Assembly: GCF_023656565.1 (NCBI RefSeq)
Contig: NZ_JAMOKG010000001.1
Location: forward strand, 192,456-256,455
From: Flavobacterium tyrosinilyticum
GTDB taxonomy: Bacteria; Bacteroidota; Bacteroidia; Flavobacteriales; Flavobacteriaceae
Length of the DNA: 64,000 nt
Direction of reading: 5' to 3'
Shown: piece after piece, positions 7,743-16,190 of the stretch
How the letters are laid out: every line of letters begins with the position of its first letter
Position numbering within the stretch: the stretch's first letter is position 1
Translations under genes and position numbers: made by a program
The notes under the pieces: model-generated
Told to the model about the DNA's origin: nothing
Database searches by the model: none
The model's input: the letters and a program-made list of their open reading frames with translations, nothing else

Positions 7743-8796
7743 GAGATTTTAAATATCTTTTATGGAAGCGTTTTATATCTGCTTCTTTGTCTATTGGAGT
7801 TCCGCTTTCAATATTATCATACAACATTTTCGCTAAAGCCGGTCCGAGCATTACACCACGTGTCCCTAATCCGTTAAGAAGATGAATCGATTCGTATGCT
7901 TCATGAGTACCTACCAAAGGTCTTCTGTCGGCAACTGTTGGTCTAACTCCAGCAAAATGCTTTACAATTTCAAAATCGCAGGTAATAATTTCTTTAATGC
8001 GATCTAAAAGCTCTTGTTTTCCTTCTTCGGTGGGAAGATCTGTTTTATCATGCCAATTGTAAGTAGCTCCAACTTTAAATAAATTGCCACCTACTGGTAA
8101 AATAAAAACACTGGTATTAACAATTAAATCCAATTTTAAATCTGGCGCTTTTATTAAAAACAGTTCCCCTTTTGTTCCATCCAAAGGGAGATAATTAAAA
8201 TAAGGGTTTTTATGCAGCCCAAAACCCTCTGCAAAAATGATGTGGCGTGCTTTAATATTTTTATACTGAATTCCTAAATCAAGAATTTCCAAGAAAGAAC
8301 TATGGAAAGATTCTTCAAGAAGCAAGTTATTTTCCTTTAAGTAAGCTTTATAACTTTCCAATAGTTGTCCAGTTTTAACATAGCCGGTATGCAGAACTTC
8401 TCCATAATCATAAGGAGAATCAATACCTTGATACTTCTTAGTAATTAGTTTTGTTGACAAAAAAGGAGCTAAGTTTATTTTATCTGACGCTGCAAACCAG
8501 TTATTCTGTTCTTCAATTGAAAAAAACTTTCGAAGAATTGGCATTTTAAAATTGAATTTCTCCTGTAGCTTATCTTCAACCTGTTCGTAAAACTCATTCA
8601 TTAAAACCAAATGTTCTTTAGCGTTCCAGACTTCACTAAATCGCTTCAGAATAACGGGATTGTACAAACCTCCAGCAATTCTCGAAGAATTCTGAGATTT
8701 GTCATCAACAATTAAAATAGATTTATTGTTTTTTAAGGCGATTTCGGCAAAAGAAATTCCAGCCAATCCAGATCCGACGATTAAATAATCAAGCAT
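7723..8796 (-). CDS. FAD-dependent oxidoreductase (DAO family)
   Basis: A 357-residue flavoprotein of the D-amino-acid oxidase/glycine oxidase superfamily. The N-terminal Rossmann motif VGSGLAGISFAE (residues 7-18) binds the FAD ADP moiety, followed by the dinucleotide-binding acidic end ILIVDD. The segment RIAGGLYNPVILKRF resembles the C-terminal oxidoreductase domain of MnmC and related enzymes, and GVRPTVADRRPLVG near 285 is the usual DAO C-terminal signature. Substrate cannot be assigned. It is downstream of gldO and separated from it by a hairpin terminator. Confidence 0.85.
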   Translation of the reverse strand: MLDYLIVGSGLAGISFAEIALKNNKSILIVDDKSQNSSRIAGGLYNPVILKRFSEVWNAKEHLVLMNEFYEQVEDKLQEKFNFKMPILRKFFSIEEQNNWFAASDKINLAPFLSTKLITKKYQGIDSPYDYGEVLHTGYVKTGQLLESYKAYLKENNLLLEESFHSSFLEILDLGIQYKNIKARHIIFAEGFGLHKNPYFNYLPLDGTKGELFLIKAPDLKLDLIVNTSVFILPVGGNLFKVGATYNWHDKTDLPTEEGKQELLDRIKEIITCDFEIVKHFAGVRPTVADRRPLVGTHEAYESIHLLNGLGTRGVMLGPALAKMLYDNIESGTPIDKEADIKRFHKRYLKSLTPDRH

Positions 8797-8817
8797 TGTG
8801 AAGTGTATAGATAAAAT

Positions 8818-8855
8818 AAAAAAAACTCTAACTACAAAGGTAGCAAGAGTTTTTC
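8818..8855 (-). terminator. Hairpin terminator after gldO
   Basis: Arms 8821-8835 and 8840-8854 pair at 13 of 15 positions around an AAAG tetraloop, flanked by A and T runs. It lies just beyond the gldO stop and is a diverged copy of the hairpin after gldN. Confidence 0.75.
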
Positions 8856-8874
8856 TTATTATGAGTTTATGAAC

Positions 8875-9867
8875 TTAGTAATTCCACATATCTTGTTCAA
8901 AATTACGAATCTTCTCTTTTACCCTTTCAGACTCTAGCAATTGGCTTTGTGCATTATCTCTAATATAATCTTTAATCTCACGATCACCATAGACATTTTC
9001 TTCCTTATATATCATAGCATTGAAACGTCTTGAGTTTAAAATCTGATCAAAGGAAATTGGTAAGGCCGAATTCTGATCATTAAAAGCTTTTCCTTCATGT
9101 AGTACTTCTCTAGCGTTGGGGAAGAAAACCCAGAATAGTTCAATATAATCTTTTTCATCACTATTCATGGTATAAACATCGGGCGTTACAGGGCAAATGC
9201 CAAGCAGACGATATTTCAAATCGCTCTGTCTTTTATCAAAATACCAAAACCCTTTAATTTTATATTGACTTACATCAGCAGCCGTAAGATCTTGCTTCAA
9301 AATATATTCAGCAGGAACTGTTCTAGTTGGTCCTACTGTCTGGTCAACATAAGTTACTTTCTTATTTTTTCCTGTGCCTGTAACTACTTTCTTCTTAACC
9401 ACACGCGTTCTATAGTCATCAGGATATTGATTAATAAGCTCTCTCCCCGCATCTGTTGTATCAACACGAGATAAAGATCCTTGAATGTCTTTTAAAGTCT
9501 TTTTTGTATTAAAATAACTGTCTGTATAAACTTCTGTTATTTTACCGTTTCTCATTGCTTTGGTTAATATATCATAAAGCGAACGTCTATCTGGGCCAAT
9601 ATTGGCCGTATCCACAGGAAAATATAATGGAAAATTAATTTTTTCATTTAAATCAATAATTTCCCAAACCATCTTTCCCATCAAAACATCTCGATCATCA
9701 ACATAACCATACGCTAGAGGCTTATCATTATCAGATATCATTTGAGCAGGTGTCTTATACCCTATCTGATCGGCAGTTTTGGCATTAAGTAAATTAGACT
9801 GAGCATTAGAAGATATGCCTCCTAGAACAGTAACAATAGCGATTAATAAATTTCTTACTTTCATCAT
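8875..9867 (-). CDS. gldO: Gliding motility/T9SS protein GldO (GldN paralogue)
   Basis: A 330-residue secreted protein, closely similar across its whole length to GldN at 10045-11034. The signal peptide is about residues 1-22, ending SNAQS. In F. johnsoniae the adjacent paralogues gldN and gldO are partly redundant components of the type IX secretion system, forming periplasmic/outer-membrane-associated rings with the lipoprotein GldK. The start has two adjacent ATGs; the second, at 9864, aligns with the GldN start and is equally plausible. A terminator-like hairpin separates it from gldN, so expression may rely on read-through or its own promoter. Confidence 0.92.
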   Translation of the reverse strand: MMKVRNLLIAIVTVLGGISSNAQSNLLNAKTADQIGYKTPAQMISDNDKPLAYGYVDDRDVLMGKMVWEIIDLNEKINFPLYFPVDTANIGPDRRSLYDILTKAMRNGKITEVYTDSYFNTKKTLKDIQGSLSRVDTTDAGRELINQYPDDYRTRVVKKKVVTGTGKNKKVTYVDQTVGPTRTVPAEYILKQDLTAADVSQYKIKGFWYFDKRQSDLKYRLLGICPVTPDVYTMNSDEKDYIELFWVFFPNAREVLHEGKAFNDQNSALPISFDQILNSRRFNAMIYKEENVYGDREIKDYIRDNAQSQLLESERVKEKIRNFEQDMWNY

Positions 9868-9986
9868 GATAATTTTTACAAGACATTAAACGAAATTTTA
9901 TTACAAATATTGTTATTTTTCTTACATAAATATAAAATAATATATTCAACCTATAGCAGACAGCTTATAATAATATATTGACATAA

Positions 9987-10022
9987 AAAAAACTCTTACT
10001 ACAAAGGTAGTAAGAGTTTTTT
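9987..10022 (-). terminator. Hairpin terminator after gldN
   Basis: A perfect 16-bp stem (9987-10002 with 10007-10022) with AAAG loop, beginning with six A and ending with six T. It lies 22 bases beyond the gldN stop and matches the hairpin after gldO in sequence and loop. Confidence 0.88.
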
Positions 10023-10044
10023 AATTATCATGCTATGTATCAAC

Positions 10045-11034
10045 TTAGTAGTTCCACATATCTTGTTCGAAGTTGCGAATTTTTTCTTTCACTCTTTCAG
10101 ATTCCAACAACTGATTTTGTGCGTTGTCTTTCATATAATCGCTAATTGCCCTGTCTCCATAAAGGTTTTCCTCTTTGTAAACAACCGCATTAAAACGTCT
10201 TGAATTTAAAATCTGATCAAATGAAATCGGAAGAGCTGAGTTGTTGTCATTGAACGCTTTTGCTTCATGCAATGCTTCTCTGGCATTTGGGAAGAATACC
10301 CAAAACAATTCAATATAATCCTTTTCATCACTATTCATTGTATAAACGTCCGGAGTTACAGGACAAATTCCTAGTAAACGATATTTTAATTCACTTTGAC
10401 GTTTATCAAAATACCAGTATCCTTTAATTTTATACTGAGTAACATCTGCAGCAGTAAGATCTTGTTTTAAGATATATTCAGCAGGAACCGTTCTTGTTGG
10501 TCCAACTGTCTCTTCAACATAAGAAACTGATTTGTTTTTACCTTTACCTGAAACAACTTTTTTCTTCACAACACGTGATTTGTAGTCATCTGGATATTGG
10601 TTAATTAACTCTCTACCTGCATCTGTTGTATCAATACGAGATAATGAGCCCTCGATGTCTTTCATAGATTTTTTAGTATTGAAATAACTGTCAGTATAAA
10701 CTTCAGTAACTTTTCCACCTTTAATAGCTTTAGTTAAAACGTCATAAAGAGAACGTCTGTTAGGACCAATATTAGCTGTATCTACTGGAAAATATAAAGG
10801 AAAGTTGATTTTTTCATTTAAATCAATGATCTCCCATGTTGTTTTTCCCATCAAGATATCTCTATCATCTACGTAACCATAAGCCAATGGCTTATCATTA
10901 TCAGATATTAATTGAGCAGGAGTTTTAAGTCCAATCTGAGCAGGAGTTTTAGCGTTTAGCAAATTAGATTGCGCATTAGAAGCAAAACCTCCAGCGATAG
11001 AAACAATAGCTATTAAAAAATTTCTTACTTTCAT
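10045..11034 (-). CDS. gldN: Gliding motility/T9SS protein GldN
   Basis: A 329-residue protein with a signal peptide (cleavage expected after SNAQ near residue 22). It is the GldN component of the type IX secretion system, which with GldK forms the periplasmic ring attached to the outer membrane; GldN is required for secretion of adhesins and for gliding. The order gldK-gldL-gldM-gldN on one strand matches the known operon. It starts 44 bases after gldM and is followed by a strong hairpin and then by its paralogue gldO. Confidence 0.96.
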   Translation of the reverse strand: MKVRNFLIAIVSIAGGFASNAQSNLLNAKTPAQIGLKTPAQLISDNDKPLAYGYVDDRDILMGKTTWEIIDLNEKINFPLYFPVDTANIGPNRRSLYDVLTKAIKGGKVTEVYTDSYFNTKKSMKDIEGSLSRIDTTDAGRELINQYPDDYKSRVVKKKVVSGKGKNKSVSYVEETVGPTRTVPAEYILKQDLTAADVTQYKIKGYWYFDKRQSELKYRLLGICPVTPDVYTMNSDEKDYIELFWVFFPNAREALHEAKAFNDNNSALPISFDQILNSRRFNAVVYKEENLYGDRAISDYMKDNAQNQLLESERVKEKIRNFEQDMWNY

Positions 11035-11078
11035 CGTGGTATCGTTATAAGATATTGAATGTAGCTTACACTACTTTA

Positions 11079-12620
11079 TTATTGTATTTCGTAAATTACA
11101 GGAGCAGTTCTTGGCAATAAATAACTACCAGCTCCAACAAGTTTAGTTTTAATTTCAGAAATAGTAACTTGGTCTCCTTTACCTGCTCTTGAAAGTACTT
11201 GTTTACATTGTGCATTCATTTTGTTTCCTGTAACAACAACTGTAGGTTGTCCAGCAATTTTCATATTGAATCCAACAACATCTAAACCAACTTCAAAATC
11301 AAAATCAAGAAGTTTTGCACCAATAGTAGCAATCTCTAAGTTAGATTTAGGACCTTTAACAACTCCCATCTCACCTCTAATTGTTCCTGTTGGACCAGGA
11401 ATACCTTTAATTCTGAATGTTTTCTTATCAGTTACTTTATCACCGTTTGGTAAAGTACCTGTTACAGAAATTGTAGTTTCAGTACCTTGACCTGGGCTCA
11501 TGTTATATTTTCCTGGTTTTCCAGCAGAAGCTAAACCTGGAGCACTTGCAACAATTTTGTTTGCATCAACACCAGCAAAAGACACAGAGATTGGGTTAAC
11601 AACTCCTCTATATACTACGTTCATTTTATCTGCAGAAATTGTAGCAGCGTTTGGTCTTGGAACTACAACATATTTTCCAGAGAATTTTAAAGGAATATTT
11701 TTTCCATCCTCTAAGAACGTAAATTGTCCGTTGATGTCTTGTTCTCCAACTCCACCAGCAGTTAAAGAGATAACAGCTTGTCCGTTTACGATTTGCCCTG
11801 GACCTTGGAAAGAAGTTGGTGTAGTGTTTTCATCGTAACGACCTAAAACAACTTTACCAGTAACTTTTTCTCCTTGGAAATAAGCATTTTTATCCAAAAC
11901 AACGATTGCTTGGTAGTTGCTATAAGAAGCAGCAGCAACTGCAGCTTTACCTAAAGCACTGTTGTAAACGTCTGTTTCAACTTTTTTAACGTCATTCTGC
12001 CAAGCTGAAAGTTTTGCAGCTGTAGCGATTGCAGGAAATCCTTTAAAGTGGTACGCTAAGTATTTTTCTTTAATTCCCTCTTTGTTTTTAACATCAGAAA
12101 CATCAAATTTCTTTTCAACCTCAGCAATAATTGATGCGTACTTTTTGTCTGTTCCTAAAGCTGCTTTGATATCAGCTTTATATTTTTCGATTTTAGATAT
12201 AATTTCGTTACCTTTTTTAGTGTAACCGTCTCCTGTAAACCAGTCGTCGATATTATCTCCTCTATCCATAGCCTCATAAGGCATTTTTCCTGTTGCTTTA
12301 TCAACTTCGAAACCTTTAACTGCCTGAGCTTTTAGAGTAGCTATATAATCATAAAAATCTTTTGTAATTGTTTCAACTTTGTGAGCTGTTACTGCAGCAA
12401 TAGCAAATTCTCCTTTTGCTTCAGCAGCTTTTTGATCTAAAGAGCTTAATAAACCAGCGTTTGACTCTATAGAACTAGTGTTTGCACCTTCGAATTTTTC
12501 ATTCATCAAACCAAAAGCAGAAATTACTTCTTTTGATACGTTCATTGCTAACATTGCGATGAAAACCAGGTACATCAGGTTAATCATCTTCTGTCTAGGG
12601 GTTAATTTTCCTCCTGCCAT
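11079..12620 (-). CDS. gldM: Gliding motility/T9SS motor protein GldM
   Basis: A 513-residue protein with a single N-terminal transmembrane helix (about residues 13-35, LMYLVFIAMLAMNVSKEV) and a long periplasmic part made of beta-rich domains. GldM with GldL forms the proton-powered motor that energises type IX secretion and gliding; GldM dimers span the periplasm to contact the GldK/GldN ring. It begins 51 bases after gldL. Length and domain layout are typical. Confidence 0.97.
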   Translation of the reverse strand: MAGGKLTPRQKMINLMYLVFIAMLAMNVSKEVISAFGLMNEKFEGANTSSIESNAGLLSSLDQKAAEAKGEFAIAAVTAHKVETITKDFYDYIATLKAQAVKGFEVDKATGKMPYEAMDRGDNIDDWFTGDGYTKKGNEIISKIEKYKADIKAALGTDKKYASIIAEVEKKFDVSDVKNKEGIKEKYLAYHFKGFPAIATAAKLSAWQNDVKKVETDVYNSALGKAAVAAASYSNYQAIVVLDKNAYFQGEKVTGKVVLGRYDENTTPTSFQGPGQIVNGQAVISLTAGGVGEQDINGQFTFLEDGKNIPLKFSGKYVVVPRPNAATISADKMNVVYRGVVNPISVSFAGVDANKIVASAPGLASAGKPGKYNMSPGQGTETTISVTGTLPNGDKVTDKKTFRIKGIPGPTGTIRGEMGVVKGPKSNLEIATIGAKLLDFDFEVGLDVVGFNMKIAGQPTVVVTGNKMNAQCKQVLSRAGKGDQVTISEIKTKLVGAGSYLLPRTAPVIYEIQ

Positions 12621-12671
12621 TTTTCTTTAATTAGTTCTTATTAATAAATTTAATATTTAGTTAAAAACTAA

Positions 12672-13319
12672 TTATCCTTTGTTACTCATTGCAGAAAGCA
12701 TACCACCGTAAACACTGTTTAAAGAAGCAATGTTTGCTGTCATAGAAGCCATTTGTTCTTTTAATTTAGTAGCGTTATCAGCGATTTCTTTGTTAGCCTC
12801 AGCATTTCTAGAAGCACTTTCCAATTGTACTTTGTACAAACTGTTTAATGATTCCATTTGAGTAGCAGCCAAAGTTAATTCATCAGAATATTTCTTTTGC
12901 CCAGCGATTGAATCTACAGTTGGAGCAATTCCTTTAGCAGCAGATTCGAAATTTTTGATGCTGTTTCCTAAACTTGACATTAATTCACCGTCAATTTTAG
13001 CTTCTTTTAATAATGTGTCTAATTTTTGAGATAATAATCCTTGAGCATCAGTTGTAGATTCAGGTTTAGCTTTTTTCTCTCTTGCTTGTCCATTAGCTAA
13101 TTCTGGGTAAACTAGAGTCCAATCTAGTTCTTCTTCAACTGGTTCGAAAGCAGAAAGCGCAAAAATTAACGCCTCAGTAACTAATCCTACTGAAAGCATA
13201 ACTGTACCTGTTAATGGTCCAATCTCAAAGTGAGTAATTTTGAATAACGCTCCAACGATTACCACTGCCGCTCCCATACCATAAGCGAAATTCATTGCTT
13301 TTTTACTTAATAATGCCAT
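12672..13319 (-). CDS. gldL: Gliding motility/T9SS motor protein GldL
   Basis: A 215-residue inner-membrane protein with two N-terminal helices (about 10-30 and 35-58). The first is followed by KITHFEIGPLTG, and the second contains the conserved membrane Glu (VTEALIFALSAFEP) implicated in proton flow. The rest is a cytoplasmic helical tail. GldL pentamers surround a GldM dimer to form the type IX secretion motor. It starts 56 bases after gldK. Confidence 0.97.
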   Translation of the reverse strand: MALLSKKAMNFAYGMGAAVVIVGALFKITHFEIGPLTGTVMLSVGLVTEALIFALSAFEPVEEELDWTLVYPELANGQAREKKAKPESTTDAQGLLSQKLDTLLKEAKIDGELMSSLGNSIKNFESAAKGIAPTVDSIAGQKKYSDELTLAATQMESLNSLYKVQLESASRNAEANKEIADNATKLKEQMASMTANIASLNSVYGGMLSAMSNKG

Positions 13320-13375
13320 AATACTTTTTTTTTAGGTTTAAAATAGATTTGTTGGATATTGATAAAATTATAAAA

Positions 13376-14770
13376 TTACTTTTTTCTGTTTCCTGTAACT
13401 TGAGTACCCATGTAATCTTGTACAGTTCTGAATCCGATATAACTTCTAGCAGAATCAGCATATTCGTGGTCACGAGTACTTACCTGTAGGAAATAAGCAA
13501 CGTCTTTCCAAGAACCTCCACGAACTACTTTTCTTTGATTTTTACCATCAATTACGTTTGGATTCATTGTAGAAACATATTCGTATGCATTTGGATTGTA
13601 AGCTGAATCTGTCCACTCTGAAACGTTTCCTGCCATGTTATATAATCCGTAACCATTTACGTCATATGATTTTGCTTCTACTGTATATAAAGCTTCGTCA
13701 GCAGCATAATCTCCTCTACTTGGTTTAAAGTTTGCTAAGAAACAACCTCTATCACTTTTAGTATAAGGACCTCCCCATGGGTAAGTAGCAGACTCTAGAC
13801 CTCCTCTAGCAGCGTACTCCCACTCTGCCTCAGTTGGTAATCTGAAAGAGTTTACAAGATCACGCCCTTTTTTCTTAGATTTAATATAACTGTTTTTGTT
13901 TAAAGTTCTCCAAGCACAGAATGCTTTAGCTTGTTTCCAAGTAACACCAACTACAGGATAATCTCCATAAGCTTTGTGCCAGAAATAATCGTTGTGCATT
14001 GGCTCATTATATGAGTAAGCGAAGTCTTTAATCCAAACTGCAGTGTCAGGATAAACATTTACCTGCTCTGTTTTTACGAAGTCACTTCTTTTTCCAACTT
14101 TAGCTTTTGCAGCAGCTTGAATATCCATCCAAGAATAACGGAATTTCAATTTATTTACGTCAATTGTTCTTAAACCATTGTATGATTCTTCAATTGGTAA
14201 ATACATAGAATCCATTACTTCAGCATAATACTCATCTGGATATGCTTTTGTATCTTTAATTAACTTAACTTTTCTGTTTAATTTTCTTCCAGCATATGGA
14301 TCATCCTTAGTACCAACACTATAGTAGTTGTCATACATGTATTTATCATAAGCTGTCATTTTTTCTGGATCAGAATCATTAAAAGCGTAATCAGCAATGC
14401 TTCCGCCTTTTTTACCTTTTCCATCAGTAGCTTTTTGTCCAGTTTCATCTGCAAGGATTGCTAAACGAACTCTCATTGTAGAATCTTTCACCCATTCTAC
14501 GAATTGACGATATTCACTATTTGTAATTTCTGTTTCATCCATATAGAATGAACGCACGGTTACAGTTTTAGTTGGAGCATCTTCTACGTTAGCTAAATCA
14601 GCATCTGATTTACCCATAATAAAAGATCCGCCCGGAACTAATGTCATTCCATAAGGCTTCTCGGGATGCCATTTCCCTCCTGTAACACCAACTAATTCAC
14701 CTTTGTCACCTGACTTACCACAGCCGATTACTAGTGTTAACATTGCTGCAAATGCAATAAACTTCTTCAT
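13376..14770 (-). CDS. gldK: Gliding motility/T9SS lipoprotein GldK
   Basis: A 464-residue lipoprotein: signal peptide with lipobox ending IGC at residue 17, then a formylglycine-generating-enzyme-like (sulfatase-modifying factor) fold. Motifs such as FRLPTEAEWEYAARGG near 315 and NMAGNVSEWTDSAYNP near 385 are visible. GldK is the outer-membrane-anchored ring partner of GldN in the type IX system and is not known to be an active FGE. A -7-like box lies on the minus strand at 14866-14873 without a visible -33 element. First gene of the gld operon. Confidence 0.96.
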   Translation of the reverse strand: MKKFIAFAAMLTLVIGCGKSGDKGELVGVTGGKWHPEKPYGMTLVPGGSFIMGKSDADLANVEDAPTKTVTVRSFYMDETEITNSEYRQFVEWVKDSTMRVRLAILADETGQKATDGKGKKGGSIADYAFNDSDPEKMTAYDKYMYDNYYSVGTKDDPYAGRKLNRKVKLIKDTKAYPDEYYAEVMDSMYLPIEESYNGLRTIDVNKLKFRYSWMDIQAAAKAKVGKRSDFVKTEQVNVYPDTAVWIKDFAYSYNEPMHNDYFWHKAYGDYPVVGVTWKQAKAFCAWRTLNKNSYIKSKKKGRDLVNSFRLPTEAEWEYAARGGLESATYPWGGPYTKSDRGCFLANFKPSRGDYAADEALYTVEAKSYDVNGYGLYNMAGNVSEWTDSAYNPNAYEYVSTMNPNVIDGKNQRKVVRGGSWKDVAYFLQVSTRDHEYADSARSYIGFRTVQDYMGTQVTGNRKK

Positions 14771-14865
14771 ATAAATTTGGGATTATCTATTCATTATTAA
14801 AAGTCCGTAAACGTATTTATTATTTATCTAAAAAACAATACTACTTGCGAATTTATTTTACCGTT

Positions 14866-14873
14866 CAAAAATA
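14866..14873 (-). promoter_or_regulatory. Possible -7 box upstream of gldK
   Basis: Minus-strand TATTTTTG matches TAnnTTTG 96 bases upstream of the gldK ATG. No TTG is found at the -33 distance, and such an octamer is not rare in A+T-rich DNA. Confidence 0.3.
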
Positions 14874-15032
14874 ATGTTAAATAAAATAAAAAAAAAATAT
14901 TTTATCGATAAACTGTTCTAAAAAATCGATGTAAAACGTTAATTTTTATATATTATACGTATTTTCTTACTAATTAATTTTAACTATTTTAAACAAGTTT
15001 TAAAAATTTAAGATTTCGCTTAAATTTTCGAA

Positions 15033-16184
15033 CTACAAAGCGTTTTTTCGTTGCGCTTTCCACCATCTTTCTGGCAATTCTTGATTGCAAGCCGACAAAT
15101 ATTCGTCGTAAGAACAGGGTAATAACGTATTTCTTTTCAATTTATTGTTGCCGTTTGATTCGAATGGAATTTCGATCCACCAACGATCTGTTTTGTCACT
15201 TTTATAGAATATCAATTCTTCATCATCTAACGGAACTATATACTTTAAATAGTTTGCTCGGCTTCCAAATGGATATTCTTTTGAGCGATAGTGATAACCT
15301 TCAATAAAATACCAAACAATCTGAGCAATAATAGCCGACTCTGCCGTTGTACTGTTATGATTAAAGATTCCAAATGAAGATACTTTATCACTAATACCAG
15401 CATATCTTGCTAAAGCACAAATTTCTTTTCCATTAAATCCGTTTGGCTCAAAAGTAACCATATTTGCTGAAGCAGAAGATTTTACAGAATTCAAATCAAT
15501 ACTAACCAAGTCTGCATCTCTAAAAACTGGCTCAGCCAAAGTGATTTTGTTTGAAATTTCGCCCAATCGATATGCATCAAAGAATAACTTTTCGATTAGA
15601 TCAATTTCTTCTTGCGAATTATAATAGGTTTGATACCCTATATTACAGTAATTGAAAAGGTTATTTGGTTCATCAATAATAATTTTTGTCAAGTACGAAT
15701 TAGCCGAAACTGATTCATTTTCCTTTCCAAAATCAAATCTATTATCAACTGCAACCAAATTTACCATTTGCTCTAAATCATCGTAAGCACGATACAAAGC
15801 ATAGGTCAAATCCTGAGAACCTCCTAGAACTATAGGAATGACTTTATTCTTAATTAATGTAGCCGTAACCTTCTTTAATGCATAATAAGTATCCTCTACA
15901 GAATCGCCTGCAAGTATATCTCCAAGATCTGCGATTGAAGCATCCCAATTGCCAGGAAACATCCCATAAAGCTTTTTACGCACAGCTGTTAGATTAACTT
16001 CATTAATCATATTGATATTTGTACGGTCTTCTAAAACCCCAATTATAGCAATATTAATCTGTGCAATATCAGGAAACTGATCTTGGGTATGGAAGACAAC
16101 TTTGCTTCCAAGCTCTTGTGAAGACAGTGCGCCGACGAATTTTACAATTGCGTCATTAACTGGTTCTAGAAAATCAAATTCCAT
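15033..16184 (-). CDS. Arginase-fold protein with degenerate metal site
   Basis: A 383-residue protein of the arginase/agmatinase/formimidoylglutamase superfamily by order of conserved blocks. However, the manganese ligands are largely lost. GGDHS is GGSQD (residues 121-125, His to Gln124). DAHxD is DNRFD (147-151, His to Arg149). SxDxDxxDP is SIDLNSVKS (228-236, second Asp to Asn232). It is therefore unlikely to be a working ureohydrolase, although such genes are often named formimidoylglutamase. It begins 6 bases after the topA stop, indicating co-transcription with topA, and lies just upstream of gldK. A structural or regulatory role is inferred. Confidence 0.8.
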   Translation of the reverse strand: MEFDFLEPVNDAIVKFVGALSSQELGSKVVFHTQDQFPDIAQINIAIIGVLEDRTNINMINEVNLTAVRKKLYGMFPGNWDASIADLGDILAGDSVEDTYYALKKVTATLIKNKVIPIVLGGSQDLTYALYRAYDDLEQMVNLVAVDNRFDFGKENESVSANSYLTKIIIDEPNNLFNYCNIGYQTYYNSQEEIDLIEKLFFDAYRLGEISNKITLAEPVFRDADLVSIDLNSVKSSASANMVTFEPNGFNGKEICALARYAGISDKVSSFGIFNHNSTTAESAIIAQIVWYFIEGYHYRSKEYPFGSRANYLKYIVPLDDEELIFYKSDKTDRWWIEIPFESNGNNKLKRNTLLPCSYDEYLSACNQELPERWWKAQRKNAL

Positions 16185-16190
16185 TTATAC

